Source: a bacterium
GTDB lineage: Bacteria; JAHJDO01
DNA: 7,191 bases
Assembly: GCA_023129655.1 (NCBI GenBank)
Contig: JAGMBN010000062.1
Span: 1 to 7,191, forward strand
Direction of reading: 5' to 3'
The notes beneath the pieces are model-generated. The model was not told the origin of the DNA. It saw only the letters and a program-made list of their open reading frames with translations, and did not search any database. Positions 1 to 5,989 of the stretch are shown here, in pieces. Within the stretch, counting starts at the first letter, position 1. Each line of letters begins with the position of its first letter. Made by a program: the position numbers and the translations under genes.

Positions 1-231
1 GGGACTATAAAAAGGCAGGAAGCGATTATTAATTCAATGACAAAAGAGGAAAGAAAGAGTATAGAGATAATTAACGGACAAAGACGGAAACGTATAGCCA
101 TGGGCAGCGGAACACACATTCAGGATGTTAACCTGCTTATTAAGAATTTTATCGCATCAAGAAAAATGCTTAAAGGACTAATGAAACAAGGAGGGATGAT
201 GGGCAAAAGAGGTCTGTTCCCTGGGATGTAA
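1..231 (+). CDS. ffh: Signal recognition particle protein Ffh (SRP54), 3' end of gene
   Basis: This is the C-terminal end of the SRP GTPase that binds signal sequences and 4.5S/6S RNA and delivers nascent membrane proteins to FtsY. Frame 1 is open from base 1 and gives 76 residues before TAA at 229-231; the start lies upstream of the window. The visible part is the M domain. It has the family pattern of an 'IINSMTKEER' segment, then 'RRKRIAMGSGT' and 'QDVN' (the SRP-RNA-binding helix-turn-helix), then the methionine-rich tail (KMLKGLMKQGGMMGK) that lines the signal-peptide groove. The Met at 37 is internal. The NG GTPase domain is not visible. The family order in many bacteria is ffh followed directly by rpsP, but here a glycoside-hydrolase gene starts 32 nt after the stop. 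Confidence 0.96.
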   Translation, partial: GTIKRQEAIINSMTKEERKSIEIINGQRRKRIAMGSGTHIQDVNLLIKNFIASRKMLKGLMKQGGMMGKRGLFPGM

Positions 232-235
232 CACC

Positions 236-254
236 AAACTACAAAAGGAGATAG
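236..254 (+). repeat. 19-bp direct repeat, copy 1 (leader/RBS of the GH78-like gene)
   Basis: The sequence aaactacaaaaggagatag is identical to 3239-3257. It contains AAAGGAG at 244-250, the only Shine-Dalgarno-like site for the gene starting at 264. Its spacing to that ATG is 13 nt, longer than usual. Identity stops abruptly on the left (C at 235, T at 3238). On the right the copies diverge straight after the 19 bases (ggttagaaac against ataa). The two copies bracket the hydrolase gene, which is why they are annotated as a possible insertion scar. Confidence 0.85.
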
Positions 255-263
255 GTTAGAAAC

Positions 264-3182
264 ATGAAGAAAGTAATTAACAAATGGCAGGCTGACTGGA
301 TATGGTATCCAAAAGCGCAAAAGACAGTAAATTTTCATTTCTTTGCCAGAAAGGTATTTGCAATTGATTCATCAATTGCAAAAGCTAATCTTCACATTTT
401 TGCTTTTACTGATTACAAATTGTTTATAAACGGTAAATATCTTGGACGAGGTCCTTGTCCATCCGACCCGTATCATTTTCAGTACTATGATACCTACTCT
501 ATCAAAAAATTCCTAAAAGAAGGGAAGAATGTAATAGGAATTATTTGCCATAACTATGGCATAGGAACACACTGGCAGCCAATGGGTCCTGGCGGACTGA
601 TTGTTCAAGGTGAGATAGAAACTAAAAAAGGTACAGAAACAATAACCTCAGATGAAACTTGGAAGGTAAAGAAAGCGGATTGCTGGTATTTAAATTCCCC
701 CAGAATGTTCTGGTCATGCGGCTTTATGGAAACATTTGACTTCAGAAGATATGAGGAAAACTGGTTAAATGAGAATTTTGATGATTCTGGCTGGAAAACA
801 CCGCAGATTTCAGAGAAACATCAAACAAAACCGTGTGGTAATTTAATCCCAAGAGAGATTCCTTTTTTGAGAGAGGAAAAAGAAAAACCGCTGTCTATAG
901 AAAAAGGTAAGTTTAAAATCCATGGATTTCATACTGTTAGTTTTGATGAAGTAATCCCTGAAGGCAAAAATTGCATTGGCTATGCTCAGACCTATTTTTA
1001 TGCAGAGAAAGAGACTGAGGTAATTCTTCGTATTACCTGCGATGATGCTTTTAAGATATTTTTGAACAATGATCTAATATTGGAACAGAATTATGACGAA
1101 GGATTTGCCAGAACGAGAAGATGGTATGGTAATGATGAGTATGAACAGCATCACTATGGGATGGGACCAACTAAAGAATCAGTAAAAGTGGTACTTAAAT
1201 CAGGCTGGAATAAGGTTCTGGCAGCCATAGACCAGGGGATTGCTGGCTGGGGGTTCTCTCTTTCTTTTATAGATACTGCTTCAGAAGAGTTGATTGATAT
1301 TCCATTCTCCAATATAAAAGATATTGGGAAAAAGAGATGGACATTGGCCGGACCATTTGAGAGCAGCGGAATGAACAATAGTCTGAATAATATCCTAAGT
1401 GATGTTATTGAGAATTTTTCTCAATCTCATGGAGGAGTAAAAGTTATTAACCACGATCCTTTTGCTCACAATAGGGTTACAGATTACGGCAGGTTAATGC
1501 AGGCAGAGGAGAGAACGAATATTGCAAACATACCAGTCAAGGAAGAAATTATCATAAGTCATGGAGAGTTCTGCATAGTTGATTTTGGCAAGGTGAAAAT
1601 AGGTTATCCTCAATTAGAAATTAGCTCGTCTGAAGAGGCAATCATTGATGTAGGTTATAACTCTGTTCTTTCAGGCAGCAAGAACATTCTCTTTAGTTTT
1701 AATGTAAAATATGTTGATAGGATATATCTAAAAAAAGGCAATCAAAAATGGGAGACTCTTCAAAGAAGGACTGGCAGATATTTGCATATCTCCTGCAGAA
1801 AAGGAAACGGGATTAAGCTAAAAGGCGTTGGGGTTAACAGTCTGAGCTATCCTGTTCAGGAGATAGGGCAATTCGAATGTTCTGATAAACTGCTAAACAG
1901 AATATGGGAAGTAAGTAAATATACCACCAAACTACTTATGCAGTATGGATATCAGGATTGTTTAAGGCGTGAAGAAGGAAGCTGCAATATGAGTTCATTC
2001 AACTATATGTCCCGTTCAGCAGGTTTTTGCTTTGGTGATTATAAACTGGCGCGAAAGACAATAAAATTATCCATCATGACTCAAAATGATACAGGCTGGT
2101 TTGATAGTCACGGAATAAGTTCCCCAAATAGTGATGAGCAAAACGAGTCTTTATGGTGGATAGTCTGGCTAAAGGACTATTATCTGCATTCAGGAGACAT
2201 TCTTCTCGTCAAAGAGATATATCAAAATGTGGCTAATAACCTAAGGTTTTTCTCAAAGATGATGAATCAATATGGCTTACTGGATAGCAAGAATGAATTT
2301 ATATCACGAAAGGGGCAAACTGTTTATATAGATGATACGGCAAGCATTCCGCAGTATAGAGGAATCTTTGAAGGCGAACTCTTCGGATACAATATTATGT
2401 ATTATGCAGCCTTAAACTCAGCCGCTACTCTGGCCGAAGAGTTAGGATTTGTGGAGGATGCTGAATTTTATGGGAAAAAAGCAGCCCGGGTAAAAAAGTC
2501 CTGTAACGAGAGATTCTGGGATGATAAGAAAAAACTTTATGTTGATTGGAGAGAAGGGAAGAAACTGGCGGATACAAGTTCGCAAGCCATTCTCATTGCC
2601 GCTTTATATTTTGGAATTTGCGATGAAGACAAAGGCAAAAAAGTCCTTAGTTATCTTCTGGATTTAGGAGCTTTAAAAGGAAAGTTTGAGAATTATCACT
2701 TAACCTTTGGATTTTATTATTATCTCCTTGAAATTCTTTTCCGTTACGACAAGGAAGATATCGCCTTAGACTTGATGAGGGCTTATTACGGAAGATGGCT
2801 GGAATTGGGAGCAACGACATTTGGAGAGCATTTTGATCTAAACAACTACAAAGACAAACAGAGTTTGGACACAGAGTACGAGGTGCATGGTTATAGTACA
2901 AGCGCTCATCTGCATTTCTATACCAATATACTGGGCATAAGACCTCTTGAACCAGGTTTTAAAGAGATCCTCTTTGAACCTCATTCTGGAAATTTGAAAT
3001 CAGCAAGAGGTAAAGTTCATACGCCGAAGGGTGAAATTAGTGTATCTTGGGAAGCTGAAAAGTCTTCTTTTAAAATGGAGATAGAAATGCCAAAAGAATG
3101 TAAGTATAAAGTAAAGTTACCAAAAAGATATAAAAATTATCAAGTAAGGGTGAATGGTAAAATATATGATAAAATTGGGTAA
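264..3182 (+). CDS. Alpha-L-rhamnosidase-like protein (GH78-type, multidomain, cytoplasmic)
   Basis: This 972-residue protein resembles bacterial alpha-L-rhamnosidases, inverting enzymes that release terminal L-rhamnose; the true substrate is unknown. Residues about 8-120 form the N-terminal beta-sandwich lectin-like domain (QADWIWYP, LFINGKYLGRGP, then a LKEGKNVIGI strand). About 200-335 is a second jelly-roll-like module (DDAFKIFLNND ... KSGWNKVLAAI). About 400-530 is another beta-sandwich (VDFGKVKIGYPQLEI). About 540-890 is the (alpha/alpha)6-barrel, followed by a C-terminal beta domain with the family-typical 'LGIRPLEPGFKEILFEPHSG'. In the barrel, D565-C-x-x-R-E570 and E855 (in TTFGEHFD) match the positions of the conserved acidic residues, including the presumed acid and base. 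The usual W-x-G-D after the first motif is absent. There is no signal peptide, so it probably acts on imported oligosaccharides or glycosides. ATG 264 is the only plausible start, as an in-frame TAG lies at 252. Its position between ffh and rpsP is unexpected. Family assignment is solid; activity and specificity are not. Confidence 0.85.
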   Translation: MKKVINKWQADWIWYPKAQKTVNFHFFARKVFAIDSSIAKANLHIFAFTDYKLFINGKYLGRGPCPSDPYHFQYYDTYSIKKFLKEGKNVIGIICHNYGIGTHWQPMGPGGLIVQGEIETKKGTETITSDETWKVKKADCWYLNSPRMFWSCGFMETFDFRRYEENWLNENFDDSGWKTPQISEKHQTKPCGNLIPREIPFLREEKEKPLSIEKGKFKIHGFHTVSFDEVIPEGKNCIGYAQTYFYAEKETEVILRITCDDAFKIFLNNDLILEQNYDEGFARTRRWYGNDEYEQHHYGMGPTKESVKVVLKSGWNKVLAAIDQGIAGWGFSLSFIDTASEELIDIPFSNIKDIGKKRWTLAGPFESSGMNNSLNNILSDVIENFSQSHGGVKVINHDPFAHNRVTDYGRLMQAEERTNIANIPVKEEIIISHGEFCIVDFGKVKIGYPQLEISSSEEAIIDVGYNSVLSGSKNILFSFNVKYVDRIYLKKGNQKWETLQRRTGRYLHISCRKGNGIKLKGVGVNSLSYPVQEIGQFECSDKLLNRIWEVSKYTTKLLMQYGYQDCLRREEGSCNMSSFNYMSRSAGFCFGDYKLARKTIKLSIMTQNDTGWFDSHGISSPNSDEQNESLWWIVWLKDYYLHSGDILLVKEIYQNVANNLRFFSKMMNQYGLLDSKNEFISRKGQTVYIDDTASIPQYRGIFEGELFGYNIMYYAALNSAATLAEELGFVEDAEFYGKKAARVKKSCNERFWDDKKKLYVDWREGKKLADTSSQAILIAALYFGICDEDKGKKVLSYLLDLGALKGKFENYHLTFGFYYYLLEILFRYDKEDIALDLMRAYYGRWLELGATTFGEHFDLNNYKDKQSLDTEYEVHGYSTSAHLHFYTNILGIRPLEPGFKEILFEPHSGNLKSARGKVHTPKGEISVSWEAEKSSFKMEIEMPKECKYKVKLPKRYKNYQVRVNGKIYDKIG

Positions 3183-3238
3183 TGTCAGAATTATTAAAGA
3201 ATTTTTTAATGGCTATTTTTAACAAAGTTGTGATTAAT

Positions 3239-3257
3239 AAACTACAAAAGGAGATAG
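3239..3257 (+). repeat. 19-bp direct repeat, copy 2 (leader/RBS of rpsP)
   Basis: This is a perfect copy of 236-254. Its AAAGGAG (3247-3253) sits 8 nt before the rpsP ATG, a near-ideal distance. That makes this the likelier functional original, with copy 1 derived. The 56 bases between the hydrolase stop and this repeat (3183-3238) are very AT-rich. They hold an imperfect 18-bp palindrome (3193-3210) but no convincing terminator, so read-through into rpsP remains possible. Confidence 0.85.
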
Positions 3258-3261
3258 ATAA

Positions 3262-3684
3262 ATGCCGGTTAGAATTAGATTAAGAAGAGTAGGAACAAAG
3301 AAGAAACCTTATTACAGGATAGTTGCTGTTGATTCCAGAAAGTCTACAAGAGGAAAGATTTTGGAATTGTTGGGACATTATGGACCAATAGAAAATCCTG
3401 TAAAGGTGGATATTGATATTGAAAAGGTGGATATGTGGGTAAAGAAAGGGGCGCAGCTTTCTGATACGGTAAAGAGTATATTGAAAAAGGCTAAGAAACC
3501 TCAAAAACAAGAAAAGGCACAAAGTGACAAAGGCACAGAGGCACAAAGTGGAAAACAAAAAGGGACAGAGAAAAAGGTCGCGCGCAAGACAACGTCTGGT
3601 ACAAAGGCAGTGCAAGGCAAGAAGACAGGTAAAGGCAAGCAAGCACCGAAAAAAAGTAAAAAGAAAGTTAGCAGAGCGCACTAA
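3262..3684 (+). CDS. rpsP: 30S ribosomal protein S16 with long lysine-rich C-terminal tail
   Basis: S16 is an early-assembling 30S protein that binds 16S rRNA. Residues 1-78 match the whole family core: 'PVRIRLRRVGTKKKPYYRIVAVDSR', then 'LGHYGPIENP', then 'DIEKVDMWVKKGAQLSDTVKSILKKA'. Typical S16 ends near residue 80-90. Here it continues to residue 140 as a low-complexity basic tail rich in Lys, Gln, Gly, Thr and Ser with almost no hydrophobic residues, so it is probably disordered and may contact rRNA. Part of the tail (3513-3550) is encoded by a short GGCACA repeat. The start at 3262 is set by the AAAGGAG in the upstream repeat. The stop TAA (3682-3684) overlaps the trmD ATG by one base, indicating translational coupling. 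The KH-domain gene and rimM that often follow rpsP are missing. Confidence 0.97.
   Translation: MPVRIRLRRVGTKKKPYYRIVAVDSRKSTRGKILELLGHYGPIENPVKVDIDIEKVDMWVKKGAQLSDTVKSILKKAKKPQKQEKAQSDKGTEAQSGKQKGTEKKVARKTTSGTKAVQGKKTGKGKQAPKKSKKKVSRAH
3513..3550 (+). repeat. GGCACA-type short repeat inside the rpsP tail
   Basis: The 12-mer aggcacaaagtg occurs at 3515-3526 and again at 3539-3550, with a related unit aaaggcacag between them (3529-3538); the copies are 24 bp apart. It is read in frame as KAQSDKGTEAQS within the lysine-rich extension of S16, and a looser echo (KGTEKK) follows. Similar GGCACAAAG/GGCACAGAG repeats recur between genes in some bacterial genomes, from memory and not checked here. 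It therefore may be an inserted repeat that stayed open in this frame. Confidence 0.6.
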
Positions 3685-4391
3685 TGATAATACATGTTCT
3701 CACAATATTTCCGGATATGTTTAAATATCCTATGCATCAGAGTATATTGGGAAAAGCGCAGGAAAGAGGGTGCATGAATATAAATATACACAATTTACGA
3801 GATTTTGCCGATGACAGGAGAGGAACCACAGATGATACTCCGTATGGCGGAGGCTGCGGCATGGTTATGAAACCTGAGCCGGTATATAAAGCAGTTGATT
3901 ATATAAAGGAGGAATGTAAGATTGAAACTGAGAACACCTCTGTTATTCTCACCTGCCCACAAGGGGAAAGATTCAATCAGGATATGGCAAAGGAATTAAG
4001 TGAGAAACATACCTTGATATTTATATGCGGAAGATATGAGGGCGTTGATGAACGAATTCGCAATTTAGCTGATAGGGAAATTTCAATAGGCGATTATGTG
4101 CTGACAGGTGGAGAATTACCGGCAATGGTTATTATTGATACTATTGTTAGATTAATACCCGGTGTGCTTGGCAATCAGGATTCTATAAAAACCGATTCTT
4201 TCTTCGGTCCGTCTTTAGGATATCCTCAATATACAAAGCCGCCTGTATTCAGAGGACTTGAAGTTCCACAAATTCTGCTTAGCGGCAATCATAATCAAAT
4301 AGAGTTATGGAGGAAGAAGAAATCTTTAGAAAGAACACGATTAAGAAGACCTGATATTTTGCGAAATAATATTTCGGAAAATAATATTTAG
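3684..4391 (+). CDS. trmD: tRNA (guanine-N1-)-methyltransferase TrmD
   Basis: TrmD transfers a methyl group from S-adenosylmethionine to N1 of G37 in tRNAs reading codons that start with C or G, preventing +1 frameshifts. It is a SPOUT-family knotted homodimer. The 235 residues match the usual length of about 230-250. Visible motifs are 'TIFPDMF' at the N-terminus, D50-D51-x-PYGGG with the following GMVMKPEP, the knot segment 'CGRYEG' (115-120), 'IGDYVLTGGELPAM' (135-148), R156 in 'IVRLIPGVLG', and the presumed catalytic base D171 in 'TDSF'. The C-terminal 'GNHNQIELWR' and 'TRLRRPDIL' are also present. The usual L-L-E/D before the YPQYT segment reads S-L-G, a mild divergence. The start codon overlaps the rpsP stop (TAATG) and has no strong Shine-Dalgarno of its own, so coupling to rpsP translation is likely. 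Confidence 0.97.
   Translation: MIIHVLTIFPDMFKYPMHQSILGKAQERGCMNINIHNLRDFADDRRGTTDDTPYGGGCGMVMKPEPVYKAVDYIKEECKIETENTSVILTCPQGERFNQDMAKELSEKHTLIFICGRYEGVDERIRNLADREISIGDYVLTGGELPAMVIIDTIVRLIPGVLGNQDSIKTDSFFGPSLGYPQYTKPPVFRGLEVPQILLSGNHNQIELWRKKKSLERTRLRRPDILRNNISENNI
4364..4389 (+). repeat. In-frame tandem microduplication at the 3' end of trmD
   Basis: The 11-mer aaataatattt occurs at 4364-4374 and 4379-4389, 15 bp (five codons) apart. The encoded tail reads RNNIS-ENNI before the stop, beyond the conserved 'RRPDIL' end of TrmD. It looks like a small tandem duplication that extended the C-terminus. The function of TrmD should not depend on it. Confidence 0.5.
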
Positions 4392-4423
4392 AAAATTAAA
4401 ATAACTTTTTTGGAGGGGATGAT

Positions 4424-4843
4424 ATGTCTAACATAGGAAGTATTTTGGATGGAGTAAGTAAGTCGCAAAGAAAAGATAGCATCGCTGATTTTTGCATAGG
4501 AGATACAGTTAAGGTTCATGTGAAGATCGTGGAAAAGACAGCAGCGAAAAAAGGGAAGATGGGGCAGAAGAAAGGAAAGACGGAGGTAAAAGAGCGTATT
4601 CAGGTATTTCAGGGGATTGTGATTAGAAGAAAAGGAGGAGGCATCAGTGAGACCTTTACAGTAAGAAAAGTCAGCTACGGCGAGGGAGTGGAAAGAATAT
4701 TCCCTCTGCATTCTCCGAATATTACAAAGATAGAGGTTGTAAGACAAGGCGCTGTCAGAAGGGCAAAATTATATTACCTGCGCGAAAGAGTTGGAAAAGC
4801 AGCTAAGGTTAAAGAAAAGAAAAAACAGACTAAAAAAGCCTAG
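4424..4843 (+). CDS. rplS: 50S ribosomal protein L19 with lysine-rich internal insert
   Basis: L19 sits at the 30S-50S interface of the ribosome (bridge region near the A site). The conserved core is complete: 'FCIGDTVKVHVKIVE', 'KERIQVFQGIVIRRKGGGISETFTVRKVSYGEGVERIFPLHSPNI', and 'VRQGAVRRAKLYYLRERVGKAAKVKE'. At 139 residues it is longer than the usual 115 or so. About 16 extra, Lys/Gly-rich residues (roughly 39-54) lie between the 'KIVE' strand and 'KERIQ', where E. coli L19 has a tight turn. The C-terminus carries a further lysine-rich tail. A strong GGAGGGG at 4412-4418 lies 5 nt before ATG 4424, so this gene can initiate independently after the 32-nt gap from trmD. Confidence 0.97.
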   Translation: MSNIGSILDGVSKSQRKDSIADFCIGDTVKVHVKIVEKTAAKKGKMGQKKGKTEVKERIQVFQGIVIRRKGGGISETFTVRKVSYGEGVERIFPLHSPNITKIEVVRQGAVRRAKLYYLRERVGKAAKVKEKKKQTKKA

Positions 4844-4847
4844 ATGC

Positions 4848-5822
4848 ATGTTTTTTTATGAAAACAAGTTGTATTCGCAAGGCAAGAACTTAATTGCAGG
4901 TTTGGACGAGGCTGGCAGAGGTCCTCTTGCAGGACCGGTTGTTGCAGGCGCAGTAATCCTTCCCAAATGTTGTAATATCCAGGGCTTAAACGATTCTAAA
5001 AAGCTAAGTCCAAAAAAAAGAGATAGTTTATTTAATCAAATATATGATGCAGCTCTAAGTGTTGGTATTGGAATTGCAGATACAGAAGAAGTAGATAAAA
5101 TTAATATATTGGCTGCCGCACATCGCGCTATGAATAGAGCAGTTGATAACTTAGATATCTCTCCTAAATGTATACTGGTTGACGGATTAAGAGTGCCAAG
5201 TTTAAAAAAGCCGCAGACAGCAATTATTAAAGGCGATTCAAAAAGCGCGTCAATAGCCGCAGCGTCTATTATTGCAAAAGTCACAAGAGACAGAATAATG
5301 ATAGATTACGCAAAACAGTACCCTCAGTATGGTTTTGAAAAACATAAGGGGTACGCTACGCAGTCACATCTTGAAGCAATAGCAAGGTTCGGCATATCCC
5401 CTATTCACAGAAGGTCGTTTTCTCCTGTTCTGGAAAAAGAGAATAAGCAAATGGGAAAGATATCGTTAGGAGAATACGGAGAGGATTTTACATGCAGATT
5501 TCTCAGGACAAAGAGATATAAAATCATTGAAAGAAATCATAGGTCTCTATTTGGGGAAATAGATATTATTGCAAAGGATAAGGATACTTTGGTGTTTATT
5601 GAGGTTAAAACCCGTTCTTCAGACAGATTTGGTTCGCCAAGATTTGGTCCTCCGGAAAGTTCAGTTACCCACATTAAGCAAAAGAGAATTCGACGTATTG
5701 CAGAAGCGTATATTAAAACAAGTAAGTATCGGAATCTCTGCTTTCGTTTTGATGTGGTCTCTATCCTGTTTGATTCAAAAAAGAATATGGTTGATTTTAA
5801 ACTAATCTGGAATGCTTTTTAA
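4848..5822 (+). CDS. rnhB: Fusion protein: ribonuclease HII + YraN (UPF0102) nuclease-like domain
   Basis: This is one continuous 324-codon frame. Residues 1-201 are RNase HII, which cuts RNA in RNA/DNA hybrids and initiates removal of ribonucleotides misincorporated in DNA. 'GLDEAGRGPLAGPVVAGAV' carries D20 and E21; D112 ('LVDG') and D130 ('KGDSKS') complete the metal-binding tetrad. 'SIAAASIIAKVTRD', 'YGFEKHKGY' and 'HRRSF' are also present. Residues 202-324 are a full YraN/UPF0102 domain, a PD-(D/E)xK-like fold of unclear role, with 'GEIDIIA' (D239) and 'FIEVKTR' (E252, K254). These genes are normally adjacent and separate; here no stop intervenes and the old YraN Met (ATG 5451) is retained as residue 202. 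ATG 4848 is chosen because it lies 4 nt after the rplS stop and gives a normal N-terminus. An upstream in-frame ATG at 4791 would only add residues read out of frame from the rplS tail. No clear Shine-Dalgarno is visible, so coupling to rplS is likely. Confidence 0.92.
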   Translation: MFFYENKLYSQGKNLIAGLDEAGRGPLAGPVVAGAVILPKCCNIQGLNDSKKLSPKKRDSLFNQIYDAALSVGIGIADTEEVDKINILAAAHRAMNRAVDNLDISPKCILVDGLRVPSLKKPQTAIIKGDSKSASIAAASIIAKVTRDRIMIDYAKQYPQYGFEKHKGYATQSHLEAIARFGISPIHRRSFSPVLEKENKQMGKISLGEYGEDFTCRFLRTKRYKIIERNHRSLFGEIDIIAKDKDTLVFIEVKTRSSDRFGSPRFGPPESSVTHIKQKRIRRIAEAYIKTSKYRNLCFRFDVVSILFDSKKNMVDFKLIWNAF

Positions 5823-5833
5823 GGTTATTTTTG

Positions 5834-5863
5834 TTGACATAGTCCTTCTGTTTTTGATAGGTT
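5834..5863 (+). promoter_or_regulatory. Possible sigma70-type promoter upstream of lptD
   Basis: A perfect TTGACA (-35) occurs at 5834-5839 in the first intergenic gap large enough to hold a promoter after the rnhB-yraN stop. The matching -10 is poor: TAGGTT at 5858-5863 with an 18-bp spacer matches TATAAT at only three positions. If real, it would start a transcript about 120 nt before the lptD ATG, with the palindromic element in its 5' leader. Confidence 0.35.
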
Positions 5864-5894
5864 ATGAACACTTAAATTATGAAAATCAAAAATT

Positions 5895-5975
5895 TAACTC
5901 ACCCTGACCCTCTCTTGGGAAGAGAGGGAAAATGCTTTCCCTTCTCTTTGAAGAGAAGGGGTAGGGGATGAGTTA
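5895..5975. repeat. 81-bp palindromic element with two internal hairpins
   Basis: Outer arms taactca (5895-5901) and tgagtta (5969-5975) are perfect complements, extended by ccct/aggg with a bulge. Inside are two perfect hairpins: CCCTCTCTT/AAGAGAGGG (5908-5916 with 5920-5928, loop ggg), and CCCTTCTCTT/AAGAGAAGGG (5939-5948 with 5951-5960, two-base loop). The two stems resemble each other, so the element may be a duplicated hairpin unit. The outer 'ctcaccctgaccctctc' text resembles dispersed palindromic repeats common in many bacterial genomes (from memory). No T-run follows either hairpin, so it is not a typical intrinsic terminator. The element ends one base before the GAGGG that probably serves lptD. 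Confidence 0.75.
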
Positions 5976-5980
5976 GAGGG
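5976..5980 (+). promoter_or_regulatory. Ribosome binding site of the lptD-like gene, adjoining the palindrome
   Basis: GAGGG lies 9 nt before ATG 5990 and directly abuts the right arm of the palindromic element. A second purine-rich AAGGA (5983-5987) is only 2 nt from the ATG. Folding of the upstream hairpins in the mRNA could affect access to this site. Confidence 0.55.
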
Positions 5981-5989
5981 AAAAGGAAA

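Noticed and set aside
3193..3210. Imperfect palindrome after the hydrolase gene as a terminator
   Set aside because: The stem is only A/T pairs with at best 6 contiguous bp around a loop, so it would be very weak. No GC-rich stem precedes the T-run.
3183..3261. A dedicated rpsP promoter in the gap after the hydrolase
   Set aside because: The region is AT-rich, so -10-like hexamers occur by chance. No properly spaced pair of -35 and -10 elements could be identified.
3280..3681. Minus-strand 133-residue ORF and a +2 frame ORF (3524-3724) in rpsP
   Set aside because: Both are shadows produced by the low-complexity lysine-rich S16 tail. The Leu/Cys/Phe-rich and Arg-rich readings are what AAR-rich codons give in other frames.
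4791..4847. Extended start for the RNase HII gene at ATG 4791
   Set aside because: The extra 19 residues are an out-of-frame reading of the lysine-rich rplS tail. ATG 4848, right after the rplS stop, gives a normal RNase HII N-terminus.
5908..5960. The two hairpins as an intrinsic terminator for the rnhB-yraN operon
   Set aside because: The stems are strong, but neither is followed by a T-tract (gaaaatg and ggtaggg follow). A terminator on either strand is not supported.
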